DNA of 64,000 bases from Caballeronia sp. NK8 (GTDB lineage Bacteria > Pseudomonadota > Gammaproteobacteria > Burkholderiales > Burkholderiaceae). Position 1 is the stretch's first letter. Each line of letters begins with the position of its first letter. A program made the translations under genes and the position numbers. The DNA lies in assembly GCF_018408855.1 (NCBI RefSeq), contig NZ_AP024325.1, positions 1,116,001 through 1,180,000 of the forward strand. The letters run 5' to 3'. The notes beneath the pieces are model-generated. The model was given only the letters and a program-made list of their open reading frames with translations, made no database searches and was not told the origin of the DNA. Shown here piece after piece: positions 26,908 to 35,640 of this stretch.

Positions 26908-27872
26908 CACGCCTCGCGCTTTTCATCGCACTGATGCTGCTGTCGATCGCGCCCGTTCGCGCGCAGGTCTGCACGGCGTCGATATCGAGCATCAACTTCG
27001 GCTCGATCGCGCCCGCGACTTCCTCGAGCGCGAGCGTATCGGGGTCCGTCACGGTGACGTGCACCGGTTTCGTGCTGAATTTGCCGGTGCGCGCGTGCAT
27101 CAACATCGGTACGGGCACAGCCGGCGCGTCGTATGCGCCGCGTCTCGCCGCGAACGGCGCGAACACGCTGCAATACAACCTCTACGCCGATACGACCGGC
27201 AGCACCGTGTGGGGCTCGCGCCATTCGGCGAGCTATGGCGCCGTCGCGGTCGACATTCCGCTCACGCTCGCGCTCGGCATCGCGTCGGGCAGCCGCACGA
27301 TTCCGTTCTATGCGCGCATGCCTGCGGGACAGACATCGCTTGTCGCGGGCGTCTATACGTCGACGTTTTCCGGTGCGACGCAGGCCGAAATGACGTATCA
27401 GCAGTACTTGTTATCTGCGCCCTCATGCTCGACGCTCACCCCGAATTCGAATCCGCTTTCGTTCACGGTATCAGCGACCGTCATCAACGATTGCACGCTC
27501 GCCGCGACCAATATCAACTTCGGCACGGCAGGCGTGCTGAACAGCGCGCTATCGGCGAGCGGCACGCTGAGCGTCGCATGCACCAGCGATGATCCGTACT
27601 CCATTGCGCTTTCGGCGGGCAGCGGCAGCGGCGCGAGCGTCGCGGACCGGCGCATGACGAAGGCCGGCGGCAGCGAGCAGGTGCGCTATCAGCTCTATCA
27701 GAACGCCGCGTTCACGACACCCTGGGGCGATGGCACCGGCGGCACCGCCACCGTGGCCGGCACCGGCACCGGCGCGAGCCAGGCGATCACCGTCTACGCG
27801 CGCGTCCTGCCGCAAGCGACGCCGAGCGCGGGTAACTATATGGATACGATCGTCGCGACGATCACGTATTGA
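26904..27872 (+). CDS. double SCPU-domain pilin, CsuE-like tip subunit
   Basis: A 322-residue secreted protein with a signal peptide ending near VRAQ. It contains two SCPU modules: the first from VCTASISSINFG to about residue 165, the second from NDCTLAATNINFGTAGVL to the C-terminal NYMDTIVATITY. Two-domain members act as the adhesive tip (CsuE) of archaic pili. The ATG overlaps the usher stop as ATGA. It is the last gene of the pilus operon. Confidence 0.87.
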   Translation: MTRLALFIALMLLSIAPVRAQVCTASISSINFGSIAPATSSSASVSGSVTVTCTGFVLNLPVRACINIGTGTAGASYAPRLAANGANTLQYNLYADTTGSTVWGSRHSASYGAVAVDIPLTLALGIASGSRTIPFYARMPAGQTSLVAGVYTSTFSGATQAEMTYQQYLLSAPSCSTLTPNSNPLSFTVSATVINDCTLAATNINFGTAGVLNSALSASGTLSVACTSDDPYSIALSAGSGSGASVADRRMTKAGGSEQVRYQLYQNAAFTTPWGDGTGGTATVAGTGTGASQAITVYARVLPQATPSAGNYMDTIVATITY

Positions 27873-27973
27873 AGTATCGACACTAGTCGGGATTACAAAT
27901 GTTCCAGAATCGACATGCACATACTGCAAACGGCATAACAACGCACTCCTGCCTTATGTGCGCCACCCCACAT

Positions 27974-27993
27974 AACCGTAACGCGTCACGGTT
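27974..27993. promoter_or_regulatory. 20-base near-perfect palindrome after the pilus operon
   Basis: AACCGT-A-ACGCGT-C-ACGGTT is symmetric apart from one pair, and is followed by GGTTTTGTT. It may be a terminator hairpin for the pilus operon or an operator for the EAL gene. The rest of the 303-base gap between 27873 and 28175 shows no other clear element. Confidence 0.4.
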
Positions 27994-28175
27994 TTGTTAC
28001 GTAATTGCCGGCGTGTCGCGGTGCGTTATGGCGCAATCATGACAAAGTTTGACGGGGCGCAAACGTTGGCGCTGCGGGCTCCTGGCCTTGACGCATGCTT
28101 CGTTGCGCACGCGTATTGCGTCTGGCACGACTCGTGCGACCGCATGCACGACCAACTGGAGGGGATGGTTACAGC

Positions 28176-29048
28176 ATGAAAAGAACGACACACGGCTCGC
28201 CTGTCGCGAACGCCGCGCCGAACTCAGCTCATGCATTCAGGCATCGCATGCTCCAGGGCCTGAAGGCCGGAGAGTTCTGCATCGCCTATCAGGGAATCTA
28301 CCGAGTCGACAGCGGCGAGCTGACCCAAATGGAAGCGCTGATTCGCTGGCGTCATCCGGAGTTCGGCGTATTGCTGCCAGGCGCATTCAGCGAGGCGTTC
28401 AAGGACGCCGAGATCATGCGCGAACTGACGTGGTTCGTGCTGGACGCGGTGGCGTCCGAGATCGCAGCATGGCGCGCGAGCGGCGGCGTACCTTACGCGG
28501 TGGCGGTGAACGTGCCGCCATCGGTTGCGGCGTTGCCGGGCTTCGCCGAGCGACTGGAATCGATTTGTGGGGCACACGGCGTCGCGCCGGATTGCATACA
28601 GCTCGAATTGCTGGAGAGTGAGGATCTGACGCGCATGCCGTCGATGCCCAAGGTCGTGCGACGGCTGAAGAACAAGGGCGTGAGTGTGGCGATGGACGAT
28701 TTCGGCACGGGTTACTCGTGTCTCGCCGCGCTCGGGCCGATCGATTTCGGGACGGTGAAGATCGCGAAGGAACTGCTGTCCGAAGCGCCCCGTTGTCCGA
28801 ACGCGCGCATCGTGTTTTCGTCGGTGCTTGCGCTTCTGACGCGGTTGAAGGTGGCGATCGTCGTCGAAGGCGTGGAGACGGCCGCGCAGGCGCAATGGAT
28901 CGCGCAATGGCCGCATGTGCTCGCGCAGGGATTCTTTCTGGCGCGGCCGGTGTTCGGCATCGACAACGTGCCCGGTGCGCGGCTCGCAAGTGCGACGGCG
29001 CGGCGCAGGCCGGCGCGGAGGGATATCAGGCTTGCCGATGCGGCTTGA
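28176..29048 (+). CDS. EAL-domain cyclic-di-GMP phosphodiesterase
   Basis: A 290-residue single-domain EAL protein. The motifs read EALIRW (near residue 52), VNVPPS, LELLES, DDFGTGYS, the lysine in VKIAKELL and VEGVE. The ligands for metal and c-di-GMP therefore seem present, but the usual Asp two residues after the catalytic Lys (KID) is Ala here. It likely degrades c-di-GMP, the signal that favours pili and biofilm, and lies directly after the Csu-type genes. ATG at 28176 is preceded by GGAGGGG; no membrane or sensor domain is present. Confidence 0.88.
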   Translation: MKRTTHGSPVANAAPNSAHAFRHRMLQGLKAGEFCIAYQGIYRVDSGELTQMEALIRWRHPEFGVLLPGAFSEAFKDAEIMRELTWFVLDAVASEIAAWRASGGVPYAVAVNVPPSVAALPGFAERLESICGAHGVAPDCIQLELLESEDLTRMPSMPKVVRRLKNKGVSVAMDDFGTGYSCLAALGPIDFGTVKIAKELLSEAPRCPNARIVFSSVLALLTRLKVAIVVEGVETAAQAQWIAQWPHVLAQGFFLARPVFGIDNVPGARLASATARRRPARRDIRLADAA

Positions 29049-29085
29049 TTGAAGGATTGACGAAGTGAAGTGCTTCTGGCAGCCC

Positions 29086-29114
29086 CCGGCACAGATGTGT
29101 GCCGGCGTTTTTTT
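29086..29114 (+). terminator. rho-independent terminator after the EAL gene
   Basis: CCGGCACA and TGTGCCGG form an eight-base perfect stem with a four-base loop, followed by CG and then seven T's. It sits 37 bases after the EAL stop and before the convergent peptidase gene. Confidence 0.75.
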
Positions 29115-29144
29115 CGATAATTTATTCGGGTTACGAGCAATCAA

Positions 29145-31052
29145 TCAAATCCGCACCCTCGTCAAATCCTCCTCCGGCGCCTTCAACCTCGCTCTCCCAA
29201 CAGCGGCACGCGTCGCCGCATCCACCGGCAGTCCCCATCGGGAGAAGAAATCCGTCAGATCGAAATTCGCCGCCACGCAGGCACGCAACACGAACGTCTG
29301 AACCTCGCTCCGGTCCCCGCCTTCGCCTTCCGTCAACGGCTGCCGCCGATAAAGCTTGTGCAGCCGCGCATAAAAGCCATCACCGAGCGCGCGGCGCAAC
29401 TGCTCGTACATCACGAGCCTGATCCAGAGCGCCTCCGACGGCACCGGAAACGAAGCATCGTCGAGAAAGTTGCGTGACGGCTGCGCGAGATACTGTCCCG
29501 CGAGCTCCAGCCGATTCTTCCTGCCGCGCGCATCGACGACCTGCAGCAGCGGCGACATCATCGGCGCGCCGAGACGTTGCAGCGCGTGCAGCGAATAGAT
29601 GTTCACCGTGGTTTCCGTGACGCCCGGCCAGGTCCAGTCCCATTGCTGATACATGTGGCCGAGTTCATGCCACACGCCCCATTGATCCGCCTTCGGAACC
29701 TTGAGCACGGTTTCCGCCGCGCTGTTCATCGGCAGGCCGATCATGTAGTACGTCGCATACATGTACGCGCTCTGCAATTCCGCATGCGTCGAGATCGCGT
29801 CCTGCATGAAATGCACGCGCAACGGCGACGGCATATCGAGCGCGCTCGAACCATCGAGTCCGGACACTTCGTCGTGATAGCCCATGATGCGCTCGACATA
29901 GCCGAGCAACGTCGCCGGGTCCGCCGCGCCCGCCTTGTCGTACATCGCGCGCGCGACGGTGAACATCGTACGCCGGCCGACCATCTCGATGAGCGGCGCA
30001 TCTGCATAGCGTTGCAGCATCGCGCGCCATTCGACGGCTGTCGTCACGCCTTCGATATAAAACGGCACCGGCCGGCCGCCTTCGCGCACCGAAACGTCGA
30101 TCGACTGACGCGGCCGCTCGTTGAATCCGCTATCGACGTATTCGAAGTAGAGCAGGCCATCGCGCGATGCGACGAACGCATTGCGCCCTTCGGTCGCGAG
30201 GATCATCTGCGGGTCGCCCGCCGGCTGGCGTTTGTAGAAACCGTTCTTGTTGCCGATCATGACGACAAGTCCATCGGGGCCATCGTCGGACAGGCCCGTC
30301 ACGTCGATCACGACGGACTCGCCCTTCGACACGTACAACCCCGACGGATGATAGTCGGTCCAGCGAAAGCCGCCGAGCCGGTCGGCCTCGATCGCATCGG
30401 GCGCGAACGCGTTCAGGTGATATCGCTTCGCCACGTTGTCGTACGTCGAGCGCGCGCCTGCATCCAGCGTGCGATAGGCATGATCTGCGGTCTCGTTCCC
30501 GACCTTGTACAGACGCCATTGCCCGGCCTGCGCGTTCACTTCGATAAACGCGCCGTCGCGCAGCGCGTGATGCTCGATGGCGAGTCCTGTCTTCGTGCCC
30601 GTTGCGGCGATGGTCACCGCGTTCGCATCGGCCTCGATGCTCCAGTTCTGCCGCGCCTCGCCCGATGCCGCTTCCAGCCCGACGCGGGCACCGAGCGTCA
30701 GGTAGCGGCCGAACAGCTTCGAATAGAGGCGAAAGCCGCTGCCTTCCTTATCCACGGTCCAGATCTGGCTCGCGGCAAGCTCGGGCGTCCATTTCGCCTG
30801 CACGAGCGCGATCGTGCCGTCCCGTTGCACTTGCGCGGTCAACAGCTTGAACGATGCATTGGAGACGATGTAGAACTCGCCTTCCTCCACTTTCGCGCCC
30901 GCGCCGTACGGCACCTGCATCGCGCCGGGCGTCGAGGCGAACCGCGAGATTCGCACCGCGTCGTGCGGATAAAACGTCACCGGCGCGTAGTAGCGCGATG
31001 CCGCGTGCGCGTCGCTCAACGCGAGAATCAATAGCCATGAACGCCAGCGCAT
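29145..31052 (-). CDS. M60-like (enhancin-type) secreted zinc metallopeptidase
   Basis: A 635-residue secreted protein. A signal peptide (MRWRSWLLILALSDAHA) is followed by a beta-rich N-terminal part (GSGFRLYSKLFGRYLTLG is ricin/fascin-like). The C-terminal half has the gluzincin motif HELGHMYQQ, with a downstream Glu in VTETTVNIYS as the expected third ligand. That arrangement is the Peptidase_M60 domain, which in characterised members cleaves mucin-type glycoproteins. It may act on host or environmental glycoproteins. It is alone on its strand, with a short gap before the next gene. Confidence 0.82.
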   Translation of the reverse strand: MRWRSWLLILALSDAHAASRYYAPVTFYPHDAVRISRFASTPGAMQVPYGAGAKVEEGEFYIVSNASFKLLTAQVQRDGTIALVQAKWTPELAASQIWTVDKEGSGFRLYSKLFGRYLTLGARVGLEAASGEARQNWSIEADANAVTIAATGTKTGLAIEHHALRDGAFIEVNAQAGQWRLYKVGNETADHAYRTLDAGARSTYDNVAKRYHLNAFAPDAIEADRLGGFRWTDYHPSGLYVSKGESVVIDVTGLSDDGPDGLVVMIGNKNGFYKRQPAGDPQMILATEGRNAFVASRDGLLYFEYVDSGFNERPRQSIDVSVREGGRPVPFYIEGVTTAVEWRAMLQRYADAPLIEMVGRRTMFTVARAMYDKAGAADPATLLGYVERIMGYHDEVSGLDGSSALDMPSPLRVHFMQDAISTHAELQSAYMYATYYMIGLPMNSAAETVLKVPKADQWGVWHELGHMYQQWDWTWPGVTETTVNIYSLHALQRLGAPMMSPLLQVVDARGRKNRLELAGQYLAQPSRNFLDDASFPVPSEALWIRLVMYEQLRRALGDGFYARLHKLYRRQPLTEGEGGDRSEVQTFVLRACVAANFDLTDFFSRWGLPVDAATRAAVGRARLKAPEEDLTRVRI

Positions 31053-31203
31053 GCCCGCATCCTCCGCTACATCGGCCGTGGCTCCGGCTCTTTATCGAAG
31101 ATCTGAAACGTGATGCGCCGGTCGAGCGTACGTCGCGCAGTCCGCGGATCAACGCGACGTTGTCGTATCAGCTCGATTGAGCGCGCGACGCGCTCGGCGC
31201 CCG

Positions 31204-31488
31204 TTACGGCGCCGAAGCCGGCGCGGGCTTGCCCGCCTTCTGCGCGTTGATCTTCGCCTGCGCGTTCTGCAGATTCTGCGGATAGTTGGTCTGCTCGCCG
31301 GCCGGGTTATAGCCGTTCTTCTCCAGTTCTTTCAATTCGGCGTTCTTCTTCGCGCGCGCCGCCTTGCGTTCGGCTTTCTTGACCTGCTTCGGCGTGGATG
31401 CCGCCGTGTCCTGCGCCTGCGCGACGGGCATCGCGACGAGCGCGGCGACGGACATGGCGAGTACGGCCAACGGTGTGCGTTTGTTCAT
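31204..31488 (-). CDS. small secreted DUF4148-like protein
   Basis: A 94-residue protein with a signal peptide (MNKRTPLAVLAMSVAALVA, cleavage near AQAQ), then a lysine/alanine-rich helix (KKAERKAARAKK) and the DUF4148-type ELEKNGYNPAGEQTNYPQN. Such proteins are common in Burkholderiaceae; function unknown, probably periplasmic. Confidence 0.75.
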   Translation of the reverse strand: MNKRTPLAVLAMSVAALVAMPVAQAQDTAASTPKQVKKAERKAARAKKNAELKELEKNGYNPAGEQTNYPQNLQNAQAKINAQKAGKPAPASAP

Positions 31489-31533
31489 GATCGATCTTCT
31501 CCAGATGGATGACGACAGTTGACAACGACGCCT

Positions 31534-31566
31534 GCGAGGATCGCGTCAGCAATCCGCGATCCTCGC
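31534..31566 (-). terminator. strong hairpin downstream of marR, possible terminator
   Basis: GCGAGGATCGCG pairs perfectly with CGCGATCCTCGC around a nine-base loop. It lies 54 bases past the marR stop. No T run follows on the minus strand, so termination is only likely. Confidence 0.45.
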
Positions 31567-31619
31567 GCGGCACATCAGCATGGCGCGCCAAAACCGGCCG
31601 CGAGCGATTCCCCGCCCGT

Positions 31620-32063
31620 TCACCGGTCGACGATGCGGCTCAGATTCCCGCGCACGCGCTGCAAGAGCGCGATCAACTGCTCGCTTTCCTGGCGGGTGAA
31701 ACCGGCGAGCGCCTCCGACGTGATTTCATCGCCGACGCGCCGAGCCTTGTCAAGCGCCTTTTCCGCCTTCGCGGTCATGCTCACCTGCCGTTCGCGGCGG
31801 TCGTCGGGATTCGGGCGGCGCTCGATCCAGCCGCCCTCCTCCATCCGGTCGAGCAGCCGTCCGGCGGAAATCGGTGCGACTTCGAGCAGCCCCGCGAGCC
31901 GCGCCTGGTTCACCTCGCCGTAATGCGAGAGATAGGCGAGCACGCGGCACTGCGCGCGCGTGAGATTGAGCGATGACTTCGCCAGTACGTCGAACCGGTT
32001 GCCGCACAGGCGATCCACGTCCGCGACCAGAAAGCCGAAGCGTTTGTCGAGTTGGGTTTCCAT
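31620..32063 (-). CDS. MarR family transcriptional regulator
   Basis: A 147-residue winged-helix regulator with the MarR pattern: LTRAQCRVLAYLSHYGEVNQ, the recognition helix around ISAGRLLDRMEEGGWIERR, and the wing DDRRERQVSMTAKA. MarR proteins repress nearby efflux or catabolic genes and release DNA on binding phenolic ligands. It is divergent from a DHA2-type exporter, and a palindrome at 32128-32141 lies between them. The ATG at 32063 gives the normal N-terminus; upstream in-frame codons are probably not translated. Confidence 0.9.
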   Translation of the reverse strand: METQLDKRFGFLVADVDRLCGNRFDVLAKSSLNLTRAQCRVLAYLSHYGEVNQARLAGLLEVAPISAGRLLDRMEEGGWIERRPNPDDRRERQVSMTAKAEKALDKARRVGDEITSEALAGFTRQESEQLIALLQRVRGNLSRIVDR

Positions 32064-32123
32064 CGCGCGATTATAGGTAAGAGCTTTCGACGCGTGCACA
32101 CGTTCGTCAGCAGAAATGCGCCG

Positions 32124-32141
32124 TATAATAAGCCTGCTTAT
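32124..32141. promoter_or_regulatory. MarR operator over the exporter -10 region
   Basis: ATAAGC-CT-GCTTAT is a perfect 14-base palindrome (32128-32141) that overlaps a consensus TATAAT at 32124-32129 pointing toward the exporter. It lies between the divergent marR and exporter genes, a classic arrangement for MarR autorepression. No good -35 was found. Confidence 0.6.
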
Positions 32142-32182
32142 CATAACCTTACTTACAAAGCCGCCGCCCCGCGGCTCAGTCC

Positions 32183-33724
32183 ATGTCCTCCGAAGTCTCC
32201 ACGGAAAGCGCCGCGGCACCCCTGAACCGCGGCATGCTGACCGTCGCGATCATGCTCGCGACGCTGATCCAGACGCTCGACAGCACCATCGCGAACGTGG
32301 CGCTGCCGCATATGCAGGGCAGCCTGTCGGCGTCGCAGGACGAAATCACGTGGGTGCTGACTTCGTATATCGTCGCGGCGGCGATCGCAACGCCCCTCAC
32401 CGGCTGGCTTTCGGACCGGTTGAGCGTGAAGCGGCTGCTGTGCATATCGATTGCGGGCTTCACGGTGGCGTCGGCGTTGTGCGGGCTGTCGGAGACGCTC
32501 GCGCAGATCGTCGGTTCGCGGCTGTTGCAGGGCGTTTTCGGGGCGTCGCTCGTGCCGCTGTCGCAATCTATTTTGCTCGACATCAACCCGCGCGAGAAAC
32601 AGGGCCAGGCGATGGCCGTCTGGGGCATGGGCGTGATGGTCGGGCCGATTCTCGGTCCGACGCTCGGCGGCTGGCTCACCGACAGCTACAACTGGCGCTG
32701 GGTGTTTTTCATCAACGTGCCGATCGGCGCGTTCGCGCTGTTCGGCGTATCGACCTTTCTGCCCGCGCAGGCCGCCCGGCGCGCCGTGAAATTCGACGCC
32801 TTCGGCTTCGCGACGCTCGGCCTCGCGATCGGCGCGTTCCAGGCGATGCTCGATCGCGGCGAACAGCTCGACTGGTTCGGCTCGATGGAGATCCGCATCG
32901 AGGCTTTGCTCGCGGCGCTCGCCTTCGTGTTTTTCATCGCGCATACGGCCACGGCGGGCCAGCGTTCCTTCTTCAAATACCAGTTGCTGAAGGATCGCAA
33001 CTTCGCGACGGGCACCTGCTTCATCTTCGTGATCGGCGCGGTGATGTACGCGACGCGCGCGCTCCTGCCGCCGATGCTGCAGAACCTGATGAACTATCCG
33101 GTCGCGACGACGGGCCTCGTCACGGCGCCGAGCGGCGCGGGCACGATGATCGCGATGCTCATCGCCGGACGGCTCCTGAAGCACATCGATGCGCGCTTGC
33201 TGTTGCTGTCGGGGTTCCTGATTTCGGCGCTCGCGCTCTGGCAGATGATGCAGTACACGATCGTGCTGTCGGCCTCGGATATCGTGTGGCCCGGAGTGAT
33301 TCAGGGCTTCGGGCTGGGGCTCGTGTTCGTGCCGCTGTCGGCGCTGACGTTCTCGACGCTCACGCCCGAACTGCGCGCCGACGGCACCGCCACCTACAGC
33401 CTCATGCGCAATATCGGCAGCAGTATCGGCATTTCGGTCGTGCAGACGCTGATGACCCGCAACACGCAGATCGCGCACGCGGACCTCGCCGCGCAGGTGA
33501 CGCCGTTCAATCCGGCGATGCAGTCGGTGCTGTCGAGCGGCTCGATGCAGGACATGGCGATGCTGAATCAGACCATCACGCAGCAGGCGTCGATGATCGC
33601 GTATCTCAACGACTTCAAGCTGATGTTCGTGGCGACCTTGCTGGTGGTCCCGCTGTTGCTGCTGATCCGGCCCGCACGCAAGGCGGCTGCGGATGAAGCC
33701 GTCCCGCATGCGGCGATGGATTGA
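32183..33724 (+). CDS. DHA2 family MFS multidrug exporter (EmrB/QacA type)
   Basis: A 513-residue transporter with about 14 hydrophobic segments. The family motifs are seen: LDSTIANVALPHMQG in helix 1 (motif D1), WLSDRLSVKR between helices 2 and 3 (motif A), and GPTLGGWLTDSYNWRWVF (motif C) near helix 5. It exports hydrophobic drugs or antimicrobials in exchange for protons. Divergent from marR, which probably represses it. No membrane-fusion gene is adjacent, so it may act alone or with one elsewhere. Confidence 0.9.
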   Translation: MSSEVSTESAAAPLNRGMLTVAIMLATLIQTLDSTIANVALPHMQGSLSASQDEITWVLTSYIVAAAIATPLTGWLSDRLSVKRLLCISIAGFTVASALCGLSETLAQIVGSRLLQGVFGASLVPLSQSILLDINPREKQGQAMAVWGMGVMVGPILGPTLGGWLTDSYNWRWVFFINVPIGAFALFGVSTFLPAQAARRAVKFDAFGFATLGLAIGAFQAMLDRGEQLDWFGSMEIRIEALLAALAFVFFIAHTATAGQRSFFKYQLLKDRNFATGTCFIFVIGAVMYATRALLPPMLQNLMNYPVATTGLVTAPSGAGTMIAMLIAGRLLKHIDARLLLLSGFLISALALWQMMQYTIVLSASDIVWPGVIQGFGLGLVFVPLSALTFSTLTPELRADGTATYSLMRNIGSSIGISVVQTLMTRNTQIAHADLAAQVTPFNPAMQSVLSSGSMQDMAMLNQTITQQASMIAYLNDFKLMFVATLLVVPLLLLIRPARKAAADEAVPHAAMD

Positions 33725-33727
33725 GCG

Positions 33728-34153
33728 TTAGCTTTCCGCTGGCGAATCGTCGCGATCGTGCGTGCGTCCGATGAATGCCGAGCCTCGGGACATGCGGGCG
33801 CGCAGCGCGTCCGCGATGAAGGTGACCAGCTTCCTCTCGTCCTTCCATTTCGCGGCGCGGCGCGCGGGATCGAATCCCTCGTGGCGGATGATCGCCTTGA
33901 GCGTGTCGGCCGGCTGCGCGTGCAGCCACTCGCGAAAACCTTCATCGCCGCGCGCGTCGAATTCGACGTGTACGTCCGGCACGTCGATGTCCTTGCGCTT
34001 GGCCGGCACTTTCGGCCGCGCGGCGGCGATGGGTTCGACCGGCTGAAACAACGCGTTGAGCTTCTCCGCGAAACCGGGATTGCGCGCTGCCTCGTCCTTG
34101 ATCAAGGCGACAAGACCTTCCAACTGTGCGATCACTGGCTGTTCGCTTCGCAT
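33728..34153 (-). CDS. hypothetical protein overlapping the parA-like gene
   Basis: A 141-residue protein whose ATG lies inside the end of the ParA-like gene (22-base overlap), so the two are translated together. It has no signal or membrane span. The C-terminal half is charged and helical: DEGFREWLHAQPADTLKAI, EGFDPARRAAKWKDERKLV, RARMSRGSAF. I do not recognise a family; by position it may be the partner of the ATPase, as ParB-like or adaptor proteins often are. No helix-turn-helix is evident. Confidence 0.7.
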   Translation of the reverse strand: MRSEQPVIAQLEGLVALIKDEAARNPGFAEKLNALFQPVEPIAAARPKVPAKRKDIDVPDVHVEFDARGDEGFREWLHAQPADTLKAIIRHEGFDPARRAAKWKDERKLVTFIADALRARMSRGSAFIGRTHDRDDSPAES

Positions 34154-35037
34154 AGTGCCCAGATCTCCCGTGTCAGAACTTGCAACGCCACGTAGGCTTG
34201 CGGGCCGTATTTTCCATTGAGCGTGCGCAGGTCGGCTTCGTGGTCGGCGCCCCGCGCGACGTTCACGGATAGCGGAATCGTGCTTTCGAAAAAACGCGGC
34301 TGCTGCACGCCGGCTGCGTTGAATTTGCCGAGGCGGCCATGCGCCAAATCGTTCATCACGCGATCGTGGAGATTGTTCTTCTGCACCTTGGTCGCGACGA
34401 TACCGAGCGGCTCGATCGTCTGACCGATATCCGCAGCAAAGCGGCGCACGTTGTCGACGATCTGATAGATGCCCCACGTCGAGACGATGTCGGGAATGGT
34501 GGGAATCACATAGCCGGTGGACATACGCAAGCCGTTGCGCGTGACCGTGCCGAGGCTCGGCGGACAATCGATGATGACGTAGTCGTATCGGTCGATGACC
34601 GGCTGCAACGCCTTCTTCAGGATGTCGAGCGGATTGTTGGTGAAGTTACCCATCATCGCGATGCCGGGAATATGATCCTGCAACTCGATCAGCCGGATAC
34701 TGGAAGGCAACAGATCGAGCGCTTCGATACCGCCGTTCACCGTCGAAACCCTACGAACGATGGCACGCTCGATATCGAATTTCGGTTCGAGGTGATGGTT
34801 GATCTTGTCGTCGAACAATTGCGCGATGGTGCGTCCGGAGCGGTCGAGTTCGTCCCACGCTTCTTCTGAGATCAGATTCACCGTCGCGTTGGTCTGCGGA
34901 TCGAGATCGATCAGCAGCACACGCTGGCGCGCTTCGAGCGCGAGAATCTCCGCGACGGCGACCGCTGTCGTCGTCTTGCCGACACCGCCTTTGAGATTGA
35001 TGAAACTCAAGACATGCGGCGTTTTCCCCTTGACCAT
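34132..35037 (-). CDS. ParA/MinD-type AAA-like ATPase
   Basis: A 301-residue ParA-family ATPase. The deviant Walker A is KGGVGKTTT (residues 16-24), the Walker A' is LLIDLDPQTNAT and Walker B is VIIDCPPS. ParA proteins segregate plasmids, chromosomes or protein clusters by forming gradients on DNA. No ParB with a CTP-binding motif and no repeats like parS are adjacent; instead there is a small unknown protein on each side, so this is a solo or atypical ParA. G+C just upstream of it is lower than in the flanks. Confidence 0.9.
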   Translation of the reverse strand: MVKGKTPHVLSFINLKGGVGKTTTAVAVAEILALEARQRVLLIDLDPQTNATVNLISEEAWDELDRSGRTIAQLFDDKINHHLEPKFDIERAIVRRVSTVNGGIEALDLLPSSIRLIELQDHIPGIAMMGNFTNNPLDILKKALQPVIDRYDYVIIDCPPSLGTVTRNGLRMSTGYVIPTIPDIVSTWGIYQIVDNVRRFAADIGQTIEPLGIVATKVQKNNLHDRVMNDLAHGRLGKFNAAGVQQPRFFESTIPLSVNVARGADHEADLRTLNGKYGPQAYVALQVLTREIWALCEANSQ

Positions 35038-35073
35038 CCCGGCTCCTCTGTTTTATTGGCCTCGTCGAATTGG

Positions 35074-35097
35074 GCCGCGACGGCCTACCGTCGCGGC
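35074..35097. promoter_or_regulatory. perfect hairpin upstream of the parA-like gene
   Basis: GCCGCGACGG-CCTA-CCGTCGCGGC is a perfect ten-base stem with a four-base loop in the 120-base gap before the parA-like gene. It could be a terminator or attenuator for the upstream pair, or a protein-binding site. No T run is present. Confidence 0.4.
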
Positions 35098-35157
35098 GCG
35101 AGGATTTTACAGATCAAGGAGTATTGCTAACTGATCAGGTTGGTCAATTTTGGTGTT

Positions 35158-35640
35158 TCAGTCGTTGCTCATCACCTTGCCGCACTCGATCACGAGATGA
35201 TCGTCGCTTCCATGGGAGAAAAATCGCCAATCCTCGTTGCCCGGCAGGTTGTCGGATATGACGACCAATTCGAGGTTTCTTGAGAGTTCGATCAGCAGCC
35301 CGCCTGCCGCGTCGCCTGATACGCTTTGAACAACGGTCGGGCCTCCTGAGATCAGGATATCTCCAGCTTTGTGGGCTGCCTGAATGATCGCCTCGTCGGT
35401 GCCGCTGAAATCGGATCGCGAGACGAGGGAATTTCCTGCTCCGGCGAAAGATAATTTCCAATCACATTGAATGTGCAACGCCCATTCACCGACCTCCCTC
35501 CATTCCCCTTTGTAGTTCCTGACCTTTATTCGTCGGCCGAATTGCACTGTCAGCATGTCGGCGGCACGATTGACGCCGCAGACCTTCAGTCCGACGAGAA
35601 CGGAAAGACGTTGAGTGATTACTTCTCTGATGTCGCTCAT
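35158..35640 (-). CDS. hypothetical protein, possible immunity-like partner
   Basis: A 160-residue soluble protein. Its ATG overlaps the stop of the upstream gene as ATGA. The sequence has an alternating beta pattern: LVGLKVCGVNRAADMLTVQF, then WALHIQCDWKLSF, then a second half with LLIELSRNLELVVISDN and DDHLVIECG. The block with A-D-M...QFG...ALH-x-QC-x-W recalls a recurrent family of small bacterial proteins of unknown function; I cannot name it. Coupling to the gene before it suggests the two products work together. Confidence 0.65.
   Translation of the reverse strand: MSDIREVITQRLSVLVGLKVCGVNRAADMLTVQFGRRIKVRNYKGEWREVGEWALHIQCDWKLSFAGAGNSLVSRSDFSGTDEAIIQAAHKAGDILISGGPTVVQSVSGDAAGGLLIELSRNLELVVISDNLPGNEDWRFFSHGSDDHLVIECGKVMSND

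Noticed and set aside
24358..26910. 850-codon minus-strand frame across the usher gene
   Set aside because: Arg/Ala/His-rich antisense shadow of an intact usher with matching neighbours.
35038..35157. Hairpin before the parA-like gene considered as parS
   Set aside because: Single perfect stem, unlike known parS sites or iteron arrays; kept only as an unassigned hairpin.
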